Position numbers and translations under genes: made by a program. Positions 47,583 to 58,200 of a stretch of DNA of 64,000 nt are shown here, piece by piece (within the stretch, counting starts at the first letter, position 1; each line of letters opens with the position of its first letter). The stretch is from the NCBI GenBank assembly GCA_030144725.1, contig JASKMD010000026.1, positions 1,127,981 to 1,191,980 on the forward strand, written 5' to 3'. Under the pieces are notes generated by a model, which was not told where the DNA came from, ran no database searches, and saw only the letters and a list, made by a program, of their open reading frames with translations. This DNA is from Haematococcus lacustris. Its lineage: Eukaryota; Chlorophyta; Chlorophyceae; Chlamydomonadales; Haematococcaceae.

Positions 47583-49667
47583 TGAGTTCCACCACTGGCA
47601 GTGACAGCAGCAGATGCAGCGGCAGCGGCAACAAATCCCTGTAGCGTGAGAGTAGCAGCGTCAGCATTAGAGCTGCAGCAGCAGCAACAACGAATCCCAG
47701 CACCAGCAGCGGTCTTCATGGCAGTCAGTTGCCCCCAGCCCCTGACCACACATGCCGGTCACACCTACACATGCAGGTCACACATGAGACGGATGTGAGG
47801 CACCTCCGTGACCCTGCCTTCCTGTCCAAGGCGCTGGAGTACCGCACGGCCCGCATGCTGTTCACACTCACGCTGCGTCTGCGCAAGCACACCCCTAAGC
47901 TGGGTGCCTTCCACGCCTGGAACAAGTCAGTGGCCGCTGGGGCAGGGGCAGGGGCAGGGGCAGGGGCAGGGGCAGGGGTAGGGGCAGGGGCAGGGGCAGG
48001 ATACTATGCTGACGGGCGGCAGGGAGAGGGGTGGAGGTGGGTGAGGAGAGGGGGAAGGTGGGAATGGGGCAGCATGTTTGGCCAGGGTCACCAGCACCAG
48101 CACCAGCACCATACTACAGCCCACTCTGATATGCCAGCACCAGCCTGCAGCCTGCAGCACGCCATCAAGGTGGGTGGGTGGGTGGTGGTGTGCTGGTGTG
48201 CCTGCCCCCCAGGTGCCTGAACCACGTGCTGGACCTGGCGGGTGCCTACATCGAGTCCATCATCCACAAGTGCTGCCTGCGGGCAGTGGAGGCCTGCCCA
48301 GACCCCGAGTGCAGGCGTGCGCTGCGCGCCCTGGCTGACACCTTCGCGCTGCACACCATCTCACAGGACATGCTGTTCAGGTGCGGGCTAGAAGGTGCAA
48401 GTCTAGGGGTGGGGTGGGGTGGGGGGGCTGGGGGGGGGGGGGGGGGGGCAAGAGGGGGGGGGGGCAGGAGGGGGGTGGGCAGGAGGGGGGTGGGGCAGGA
48501 GGGGGGTGGGCAGGAGGGGGGTGGGGCAGGAGGCAGGAGGGAGGTGGGAGGTGGGGCAGGAGGGGGGTGGGCAGGAGGGGGGTGGGGCAGGAGGCAGGAG
48601 GGAGGTGGGGCAGAAGGGAGGTGGGGCAGGAGGGGATGGGGCAGGAGGGGATGGGGCAGGAGGGGGGTCCATTGAAGGGGAAAGGGGCATGGTCAAGGGC
48701 TAATTGGAGGGTGAAAGGGTGCAGAGAGGGAGTGGGAGAGTGGGGGAGGGGGGAAAGGGGAGAGACGGGAGGGGGCGGTGAACAAGCAGGCGGAGGGAGG
48801 GGCATGCTGTTCAGGTGCGGGATGGGGGGTGCAAGTTTTGGGGTGGGCAGGGGTGGGCAGGGGTGGGCAGGGGTGGGCAGGGGTGGGGTGGGCAGGAGGG
48901 AGGTGGGCAGGAGGGAGGTGGGGCAGGAGGGGGTTCCATTGAAGGGGAAAGGGCATGGTCAAGGGCTAATTGGTGGGTGAAAGGGTGCAGAGAAGGAGTG
49001 GGAGAGTGGGGGAGGGGGGAAGGGGAGAGACGGGAGGGGGCGGTGAACAATTACTCAGCAGGCGGAGGGAGGGGCAGGGCAGGAGGATGCTGGGGTGCCG
49101 TGATGCTTCATAACGTGGGTCATGGCAGCAGAGAATTGACAGGGAAGGCTGGTCGCCATGCTAGGGCCGCTCACCTTTTTGCCACGCAGCTGAGGCTTGC
49201 TTGCTGCATCTATGCAGCGCTGCAGCTGGCATTGTGTGACCTGCGGGCTGATGCAGTGTGACCGGTGAGCTGTAGCGGGCCTCCTGACCTGCAGGAATGA
49301 AGAGTACATCGCACCCGCCAAGGCCAAGGCCATCCAGAGGCTGCTAGTCGACTTGTACAGCGAGCTCAGAGGTGCGATCTTGCTTATTCTAAACCATGCG
49401 ACCTTGCGTATCAAGACCCCTCCTCACAACAGTCGAACAGCTGCGAGTACGGCTGTGCGAAGCATCCTCTGCGTCGCAGTAGTGTGCTGCCGTTACGAAA
49501 CGGTTTGTTTCCGTTGGGTACGAACTGTCGCAGGCGTGGCAGTCCCCTTGGTCAACGCCTTCGGCATCCCTGACCACATCTTGCGCGCACCCATCGGCAT
49601 CCAGGGTGACGCAGGCGTCGCGGACATGTACAAAGAGTACCTGCTGGCCGCTGGCTTCGACGTATGA
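41658..49667 (+). CDS. ACX: acyl-CoA oxidase, complete, 16 exons
   Basis: First enzyme of peroxisomal beta-oxidation: FAD-dependent conversion of acyl-CoA to trans-2-enoyl-CoA, with H2O2 release. Exons: 41658-41844, 42453-42541, 42900-43089, 43350-43423, 43659-43729, 44288-44444, 44801-44937, 45470-45632, 45743-45871, 46089-46179, 46560-46651, 47395-47508, 47777-47925, 48213-48380, 49295-49371 and 49534-49667. They total 2022 bases (673 residues), normal for the family, and all junctions are in phase. Motifs: [16 protein letters not shown], the FAD/substrate block [67 protein letters not shown], and [12 protein letters not shown] with the catalytic glutamate. A further ATG lies upstream in frame, but 41658 gives a family-like N-terminus. 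No C-terminal SKL-type signal is present (it ends AAGFDV), and only a degenerate PTS2-like TLPFFDSHA is seen near residue 19. Introns carry several tandem arrays. Confidence 0.94.
43774..43945. repeat. (ACACC)n pentanucleotide array in ACX intron 5
   Basis: About 34 perfect ACACC units, starting about 45 bases after the exon 5 donor. A separate CCCA-type tract lies in intron 4 at about 43449-43494. Confidence 0.97.
45052..45468. repeat. (TGACCC)n array running into an ACX splice acceptor
   Basis: About 69 hexamers with scattered TGGCCC variants and two TAACCC near the start. The last unit reads CCTGACCAG, which is itself the splice acceptor of the exon starting at 45470. It is the reverse complement of the GGGTCA unit at 4128-4213 and 14474-15360. 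Confidence 0.96.
46190..46232. repeat. (CCCCCTCCA)n tract in ACX intron 10
   Basis: Four to five tandem CCCCCTCCA-type units directly after the GTGCGA donor of exon 46089-46179. Confidence 0.8.
47939..48000. repeat. (GGGGCA)n array in ACX intron 13
   Basis: About ten GGGGCA units beginning 13 bases after the GTCAGT donor at 47926. It is the same unit as the translated array at 605-780, but here it is intronic. A CAG run lies in intron 12 at about 47545-47581. Confidence 0.9.
48368..49080. repeat. imperfect tandem duplication in ACX intron 14 copying the exon end
   Basis: The end of exon 14 and its donor (CATGCTGTTCAGGTGCGGG, about 48369-48387) recur at about 48803-48821. The following stretches also match: GCATGGTCAAGGGCTAATTGG at about 48687 and 48953, GAAAGGGTGCAGAGA, and GAGACGGGAGGGGGCGGTGA at about 48760 and 49027. 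Unit one additionally contains a G-rich GGGGCAGGAGGGGGG minisatellite (about 48420-48665). Confidence 0.85.
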
Positions 49668-50589
49668 CCGGATCGCATGGCATGTTTGACCGCGCAGAGA
49701 GGATGCACCACCAGCGTATGCGCTGCAGTATATCAGTTCGTACAACAACACATCCTCACATGCCTTTTTGGACGTCCCTTGTGTGGCAAGTGATGCCATT
49801 TGGCCGAGGGCAGCAGCGTTGTATAGTTTGTAGTGTTGCCTTGTCGTCTGCATGCCACAGTTTAGTCACATGGGTTCAGTGGCTCAGCGAGCCTGACGCC
49901 CTCCCATACCATGGGTTGTAAGGCATATCCCTGTCGTGCAAGCACAGTTGGACATGCAGCCCGTTTTATAGGCAGGTTGTGTGTGCCCTTGAGTGTGAGA
50001 CCCTCTTCAACTTGATGTGTGGCCGGCAGTTTACCAAGTGGTGCAGAGTGCTTATACCCTTCAACCAACCGGTGCTGCTTGCACAGACGTGTCAGGGACG
50101 GCCACTGAGCTCTGTTGACGCCTTGACCTTACTAGGCTGGTGTCACATGTTGATGATGGCACTGATACCACAAGTCATTTGCGACCAAGGCATGTAAAGG
50201 CGTCTCTGGCATGCTATTGCAGCGTGCCAGACTAAGAATGTCGAGTTACCTCGGGGTTAGGTCCAACAGCTCCGAGTGCTCAGCCAACGTAATCACCTAA
50301 AGCTGAGCGGGTACCCAGTTGTTACATCCAAGCTGCGTCAAGATTAAGCAGCCACATGAAGCTGATGGTGGAGCAGCTCCATATCAAGAAAGCGCAGCTT
50401 TCTACTAAACAGGAGCAGCTTGTTGTCGAGGTGAGGAGCAGCAGACCTAGCATCAGGTGATGGAGAGGCCTGGTGGGGCAGGCAGGCAGGCTAGATAAGG
50501 AAGCTGGTGCAGGCAAGTGAGCCACACACCACCTGGGCCGAGTCTGGCTTAATGGCCGGCAGCTGTGGTCGGGTATGCGCCAGTGGGAA
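49668..50589. other. no supported gene
   Basis: Downstream region of the acyl-CoA oxidase. A short frame at about 50350-50460 encoding LMVEQLHIKKAQLSTKQEQL looks like the start of the repeat-family ORF that follows, but the join is not visible. Confidence 0.4.
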
Positions 50590-50611
50590 TTAGCTAGAGC
50601 AAACCCCTGAG

Positions 50612-51306
50612 TTGGCAGGCCTGCACGAACTGCTGGATGATGCTCTCATTGTGGAGTTTTTGAAACCACAAGCAAGCGTGTGTGCACGGGGGATGCACCC
50701 AAGTGCTCCCCATGCACCTAACAAGGTCGCCAAGGCTGCCAAGGCCACCAGCCGCCAGGATGAAGCTGCCAGGAGTGAGGCCACTCCACCTCCCCTGCCA
50801 ACAGTGGCAGTGGTTGACCCGGGTGGACTAGTCTGGTCTCAAGGCCGTGGCACCACTGAGGGCAAGAAGCGCAAGGGCACGGATGAGCACAAGCAGCCCA
50901 AGCCTAAGCAGCCTAAGTTCAAGAAGCTTGGTGCGCGTGACAACGTGGGCTGGATGGGCTGTGTCACGCCACAGGGGCAGGTGCTAAAGGATATGCTGAA
51001 GCAGCGGGCTAGCACGAGGTTTCCAGTGGGTACTGCGGTTTTGAGGCGCCAGTGCGGGGCCTCATGTGGTACCCCAAGCTGGACCAGGCCACCCCTTGAG
51101 ACATTGGCAAATGGGTAGACAGGGACTGCAACACAACCCTCAACCTCCACCGGGCAGGGGAGGGCAAGTGGCGCCCACTGGAGCTGTGTAGGTGGCAACA
51201 CCGAGCAGTGGCTCCTGCCAAGGGCAAGGAGTACCCAGCATTGAGCTTCAACAAGCTGCGATACCGAGCACCCAAGGCCCAAGCCCAGCAGCTTGTAGCA
51301 CAGTAG
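50612..51306 (+). pseudogene. decayed repeat-family ORF with TnpB/Fanzor-like C-terminal motif
   Basis: A plus-strand frame from 50612 to 51118 contains a lysine-rich block (GKKRKGTDEHKQPKPKQPK). After a frameshift near 51109 the reading continues as KWVDRDCNTTLNLHRAGEGK, WRPLELCRW, APAKGKEYPALSFNKLRYR and stops at 51306. The VDRDCNTTLN block has the DRDxNxxxN pattern of the third RuvC motif near the C-terminus of TnpB, IS605 OrfB and Fanzor proteins. RPLELC and GKEYP are shared with the copies at 33.4 and 61.2 kb. The first and second RuvC motifs are not present, so this is a relic, and its kinship to TnpB/Fanzor is a hypothesis from one short motif. Confidence 0.45.
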
Positions 51307-52232
51307 TATGTGTGCACCAGGCAATGCTTGAGCTGTTGCTTACATCAGAGCATGTGTTTCATGCCAACATCTATCGCATAACGCATTTCCTAGTTGTAGG
51401 GGAACTATGCGCTGTCAAGGCGGGTACCAGCTTGAAGAGGGTTTTGTAGCCACCCGGGCACTGATGGAGCAGGCAGCTGTTGCCTGCTCTGTCACCCACA
51501 CCTCCTTCCCTGCCTGTGGCAATCATAGCAGTCAGCCGGGGCCACTGCTACAGCTCTAGTGGCTCTGCATTTTCAGTGCTGTGTTGCAGTCTCGAGCCAG
51601 CCACCTGCCTGGCTGGCTGCAGGCTGGGCCTGGTAGCCTTGCCCTTGGCCTATGTTATTGCCCTGGTATCTGGGCATACCTTCCAGCATCTGAACCATAC
51701 AAAGGGTGCATATGGCGCCACGGGGCTTGCATTGAGCAAGAATGTGATGGCAACATGAGGCCGAGGCTGGAAGCTCCAGGTATTAAGGTCCAAAGCTCCA
51801 GGTCCAGCTCCAGGTCGATAGCATGTGTGTGGGTCATGCTTGTTTGAGGATGCGCTGTCTCTGCATTCACTGGACAAAGCCTTAAATTCCTTCTGTGCCT
51901 CTACACCGAGCCTCTGATGTCGATGCATGCCCAGGGATGCGACGATGCCAGACCAATTGCTCCGTCTCAATGTAAGCTGTGCGAGCTATCGGCCCCTATT
52001 TAGCCTGACCCCTGCCCACCCTGGACCTGGCCGGGTCCGGAACGAAGCAACGTGCGAGCAACTTGTCAGCCAAGGGCTTAGCGACAATATCCGTCTACGC
52101 AATATGTTGCAAATGCATCATAATTCAGGAACTGCAGGCAAAGTGCTGGTCATTCCCACAGGTCATTCCCCGTCCGCAACTGCTGGCGCTCGACATTGGC
52201 TAGGGCAGGGCGAGGGGACGTCGTGCAGGAGT
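51307..52232. other. upstream region of the ELL-like gene; no other gene seen
   Basis: Spacer with no conserved protein. The frame upstream of 52233 stays open for about 100 codons (from 51927), so a start further upstream is possible. The sequence before 52233 shows no family similarity. Confidence 0.4.
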
Positions 52233-55200
52233 ATGTCTCGTTACGAGGCCCCCAGGCCTGGCACTACTGAGTTGTCGAGCTACCGACTCCGACTCACGCC
52301 AGCTATCAAGCAGCTACTGGTGTCAGCCCAGGAGGGAGGCGTGCCTTCGTCACTAACTTTCCAGTGTGGACAGCCAGGGGACCTGCAGGAGGTGAGCGCG
52401 GGACAAAGCGCACAGCGTGTCTGCGCACCTGTACACTTCATACTCCAGTCTGCGCACTTGCACCACGCCCGAAGACTATGCATGCACGCGAATCTTGGTG
52501 ACTGCACTTTCCGCTGTACCCCGCCCCGCCACAGGCTATCCTGAGGGTTGGCAACAAGCAGTACATATTCAGCGTCTCGAGTACTGACGGCCATGCCCAG
52601 TTGGTCCAGCTGCCCTCCGGGAAAGACAGCTGGTCCCTTCCCTCCGCCTCCGCCTACCCAGTAACCGCACGCATTGCAGCGCAGCTCACTCTCCAACCCC
52701 AGCCTGACTTACTCCTGGCCTCCAGCAGAGCCCCACTCACAGCCCAACCCCCATCAACCGCTACACGGTTTGCAGCAGGCAGGGGCAGGGGCCTCGCAGC
52801 TCGCTCAAGCACACCTCCCTTACGGCCGCCTACAGCCAATGGCACCTCGCATGACTCCGACCCTTGGCTTGCCCCTGCAGCTGACCCTAGCATGCAAGCA
52901 CGGCAGGTGCGCCACCCATCTAGTCCTGGCAGCACAGCAAGCCTGGCCACCCAGCGCCGTGGAGCCCCACAGCACATCAGGGGCAGCACCCCACCTCCCT
53001 TCTCAGCAGCGGCGTCAGAGGCACGGGAGCTGCCCCCACCTCCCCGGCTCAGTGCCAGGGCGGAGGGACTCACAGAGCGTGAGCACGACAGGGGGCGGCC
53101 AGGACCCAGGGGCCCCACCCCCCCACCCCTCCCAGGCCCCCCTACCCTTGGCCGGCATGCTGGGCGGCCTCAATCAGCAGGGGTGGGGGGTTTCCAGCCC
53201 AATGACACAGCCCATGGGCAAGGGCAGGGGGCACCTCGCTGCCCCTCTCCCTCCCCCTTTGGCCAGCAGCGAGGTCTCCCCCTCCCTCCCCCTCCCCTTC
53301 CACAACCCACTGGCCCAGATGCAAGCACGTCAAGAGCCAGGGGCAGTGGGGCGGTGGCACGGAGCCAACCTCTCAACCCCTCCCTTGCAGCTAGCGGGGC
53401 AGGCATGGCAGGCTCAGGCGAGGGTCGAAAGACCAACCTCCAACCACCCAACCAACCACCGACCCAACCACCACATGCCAACGGGGCATACCCTGCGGTG
53501 GGGGGTGCCAAGGGTGGGGGCCCAGCTGCGGGAGCAGACAGGGAGAGCAGCCCAGTGGAGCCCTCCCCCTCCTTGGGCAAGCTGGGCATGGGCAGGGTGG
53601 CTACCCCCCCACCCCTCGCCGCTCCTGGCCCTGCCCCCCTAGCCAATGGCACAGCTGGGGGGGTGGCAGCAGCAGCTGCAGCAGCAGGCTCGCCAGAGGT
53701 GCCCCCTGGGGCTGTGGCTGCTGCCAAGGCGGGGCGATTGGAGCTGGTGATTGTGGCACTGATGGCCATTGGCGGGGGGCTGCCTGACAAGGTGGGTGGG
53801 GTGGCAGGGGGGCAGGGGGCAGGGAGGGCAGGCGTGGGAAGGTGGAGGGGCCTGGGTGGGGGCGGGCAGGGCAGGGATAGGCAGGGGGAAGCTAGGGGAA
53901 GGGAGTGGTTGTGAGGAGGTGTCGGCTGTGGCCCGGGGCTGAGCCTGGTGCATGGTGGGATGGTTGTGGTGGGGGGGTCTCTGTATTGGATGGATGGAGT
54001 GGGGTGGGTGGGTGGGTGGGTGTTGGCCTGAAGTGGAGCCAGGTGAGATTGCACAGGACGGCACGGCCTGTTGATGACCAGGGCCAGAGCCGGCCTCCGC
54101 TCCAGCCGGTGCTGCCCAGCGAGCCGTCCTGTGTGTGGCTGCCCTGCTGCCCTGCGCAGTCCCTGCAGCGCCTGCTGAAGGCCAGCTATGCCAAGGCCAA
54201 GCAGGCCATGGACAGCAAGGAGCATGTGCGCCGCGTCATCAACGCCATGGTCACACGCGAACCGCCCAACCGACTGCTGCTGGCCAGGGTGAGTCACACA
54301 AGCCACACCCCTAGGTCACACCCACGGTCACAGGCATGGTCACATCTTGCACTCAGGACCCAGGCCAGCCACCATGCCCGATCAGCCTTGGCTTGTAGTG
54401 ACTTGAGCTGACTGTGTAGAACTTATTGAACCTTAACCATAATCGACATTCTGAAATCTTGACATCCTATCCCTAGCCCTGACCCTTACCTTAGCCCCAA
54501 CCGCCTTGAACCCAAAGACCTTAACCATGACTGAGACTGAGACTTAGCCCTTTTGAGTCATGACTTCGCCCTTTTGAGACCCCGGCCCTAGCCGTCACCT
54601 TAACCCCAACCCTAGCCTTAGCTTTACCCTCACCCTAGCCCTAATCCTAGCTTTCACCCTGACCTCAATCCTTAGCCCCATCAAGACGTCACCCATTCTC
54701 ACTCATTTGGTCATCACACCTTGAATGCGTGAGGTGCAGCAGCGCTGGCAATGGTCTGTAGAAAGAACGCCATGGAGTAAGGCAGATGACTGTCCATGAC
54801 CCATCCTTGGCTCGTCACCCTTGGGCGTCACTCCTCACCTCACCCCTCACACTAGGTCACACTGGTAGTCATTGCCAAGGCTCTGCTGCACCCTTACAGG
54901 GTGTGCTGGATCGCGAGCTGCCCAAGCTCCAGGCCCTGCTGTCCCCTTCCCCTCCTGACACCGCCCCCAGCAGCAACCCCACCGGCAAGGCCACCATCAC
55001 CCGGGCAACTCCCAGTGCCCGCTTGTCCCGCGCCCCCGCAGCTGCCGCCCGGGCAGGCAGCAGCTTCCCAGCAGCTGCTGACCCCCCCCCCAGCTCCAAG
55101 GCAGGTGCCACAGCTGGGGTGGCAGGGCGGCGGGGTGGGGTGGCAGGAGTGGGGGTGGGTATGTCGCGTCAGGGAAGCGGAGGCAGTCTGGGGGGGGAGG

Positions 55201-58200
55201 CGTGGGGTGACGTGCGGGGGGATGGTGCAGGTGGTGGGGGTGGGGGGTCAGGCCGTGCGGGGGGTCCAGGAGATGGCAGCAACCAGGTTGGCTCAGCTGC
55301 TGCTGGCTCAGTCAAGACCAAGCGTGGGGGGGCAGCTGGCAAGGGGAAGGGGGAGGGTCAGGGGGTAGGGACGGGCAAGAAACGACGCAGGGTGGTCATG
55401 ATGGGTGGGCTGTCAGACGAGGAAGGCAGTGGGGGGGAGGCAGCAGCAGGGGGTGGGGGTGGGGTGGGGGGTGGCGTGCCCGCTTGGGCCGGGGAAGAGG
55501 TGGAGCGGGTGAAGGCAGAGAAGGTGGGGTCAGCTCGCCCCCCCGGCCCCCAAGGCAGTGGGCAGCAGCCAGGGCGGCCCCCCCGGGGTATGGATGCCCC
55601 GGCAGCCCCTGCTGACAAACAGGAGAGGAAGCAGGCGCGTCCGGGGGAAGTGGGCAGCAAGGCAGGGGGGGGGAGCCCCCCGGTAAAGGCCAAGAAAGCC
55701 AAGGTGCCCAAGCCAGGGGCGGCAGGGGGGGGTGGTGGCGCAGTGCCCTCCCCTCCTGAAGCCCCCCCAGCTGCTGCAGCTGTTGGTGTGGGGGGGGAGG
55801 ATGCTGACGGCCGGCGGGGCAGCGGGGGGGTCAAGAAGAAGAAGAAGCAGAACATTCGAGGCATTGCTGCCTGGGACGAGGAAGAGGAGGAGGAGGAGGA
55901 GGAGGAGGATGCGCGGGCAATGGAGGGATCAGGTTGGCAGGCAGGCAGCGGCAAGCCTGGGCCCCTGGGGGGGAGGCGGCTGCAGCCAGGGTGGGGCGGC
56001 CTCGCCCCCCCTGCCAAGCAGCCCTGGGCTGGGGTGCAGGATTTGCCGTCAGGCCTCGGCACACGCTGGTCAGGGGAGGGGGAGGCATCAGGGCAGTGGG
56101 CAGGGGGTCAGGGGGGGCAGCAGCAGCGCCAGCATTGCTGGGCTCATGCCCCCATCCCCCCGCAGCCGCCCCCCCAGCAGCAGCAGCAGCAGTGGCTGGC
56201 CCAGGGCAACCGAGTGCCCACCCCCCCCATGCCCCCCATGCCCCCCCCTCCCTCTAACCCGTATAGCTATGGCCAAGGGCAGAGGCCGCCCCCCATGCCC
56301 CCAATGCCTCCTCCCCCTTCCCGGCCCACCCCCTCCCCCTCGCACTGGTTACCTCACCAACCACCCCAACCGCCTCAACCGCCCCCTCAGCCCCCCCCAC
56401 GCCCCCCCATGCCCGCCCACATCCCCCCCCATGCACAGCATCACAGCCAGCGGCCGCGCATGCAGGAGGGTGGGGGGGGGTGGCAGGGGGGCCAGGAGCA
56501 ACAGGGGGGCTGGGGTCAGGGGGGTCCAGGAGGGAGGGGTGAGGAGTGCCCGCCCTCGCAGACCTACAGCCAGGGCCCGGCTGCTTCTGAGCCCCACCCC
56601 CCCAGCGCTGTCGAAACCCAGCACTGGGGGGGCAACGAGGCGGACAGCCCCTCAGGCAGCGGTGAGGAGGGCTGCTGGCAGCAGGCACCCCCCTCCTGGC
56701 CCGCTGCCAGCCGCGGCGGCGGTGGCAAGGGGCTGCTGGTGCGAGCAACCACCTCTCACTCTTTCCACCGCCCCAGGTCACACCACGGGGGGGGCGGCAA
56801 GGGCCTGCTGGTGGCCAGCCAGGCTGAGCAGTCTGACCCGGAGCAGGAGGAGGGGGGAGGGCACAGCTCAGGGGAGCACCTTGAGGACTATGGGGGGTGG
56901 GGGGATGGGGGGGCTCGACCCACCAGCAGTCGCTGGCCCCCCCCAAAGTCATCAAGCCACCTGGCCTTACCCTTACTGGGGCGGGCAGCAGCAGCAGCAG
57001 CAGGGGGCGGGTGGGATGACCTGGAACAGCATGGCGAGTCAGAGCTGCAGGAGCCCCCCCCTTACCCTGAGCCTCCTTGCCCTGGGGAACCGGGTGATGA
57101 CAGCTGCTTGTGGCAGGGGCCAACCACTAGGCCTCATGACCCCCCCAACCACCTCAACTACCTCAACCACCAACCCCCCAGCCCCCCCCCAGAGGTCGAC
57201 CTGGGTCAGGAAGCAGCAGAGCAACAGCGGGCTGGTGAGGTGCTGGGTATGCGGGGCGGGGGCAAGGGCCTGCTCATCAGCCGTGCCCTCCCCCCCAGAC
57301 CTGCGGCGTCCCTTTCACCAGCGCACTTTGACTCGACTCAGCAAGCTGTGTGGCACCAGCAGGGGCAGGAGGAGCAGCAGCGGTTGCGGCAGGAGGAGCA
57401 GGAACGGTTGCGGCAGGAGCAGCAGGAACGGTTGCGGCAGGAGCAGCAGGAACGGTTGCGGCAGGAGCAGCAGGAACGGTTGCGGCAGGAGCAGCAGCAG
57501 CGGCAGTGGGAAGAGGAGCGGCAGCAAAGACAGCGGGAGGCAGAAGAGCAGCAGAGCAGGCAGCAGGCGGAGGAGCAGCGGCTGCGGCAACAGCTGGAGC
57601 TGGAAGAGCAAAGGCGGCAACAAGAAGAGCAGCGGCAGCAAAGGCAGCAGCAGGAGGATGAGCAGCGGCAAAGGCAGCGGCAAGAGGAAGAGCAGCGGCA
57701 GCAAAGGCAGCAGCAGGAGGAAGAGCAGCGGCAAAGGCAGCGGCAAGAGGAAGAGCAGCGGCAAAGGCAGCGGCAAGAGGAAGAGCAGCGGCAGCAAAGG
57801 CAGCAGCAGGAGGAAGAGCAGCGGCAAAGGCAGCAGCAGGAGGAAGAGCAGCAGCGAAGGCAGCAGCAAGAGGAGCTGCAAAAGCAGCAGCAGCGGCAGG
57901 AGCGGCAGCAGGCAGTCGAAAGGGAGCAACTACAGGAGCAGCAGGCCAAACAGGCCCAACCTGCTGCCAGATCCAGGGCAGGGTCTAAGGCAGGCCAGGC
58001 TCGTGCAGGCGGGGCTGCTGCCGCCCCTGCGCCTCCCACAGCTGCTGCCCCACAACCTCCACCCCTGCTTGCTGCCCCTGACCCCACCTCCAGCCCCGCT
58101 GCAGCAGCTGAAGCCTGCAGCTCTTTGCCAGCCAGCAAGCTACTGCGCAAGCGGCGCCGCGAGCAGCAGCAGCAGCAGCAGCAGCAGCAGGGCACCCCCC

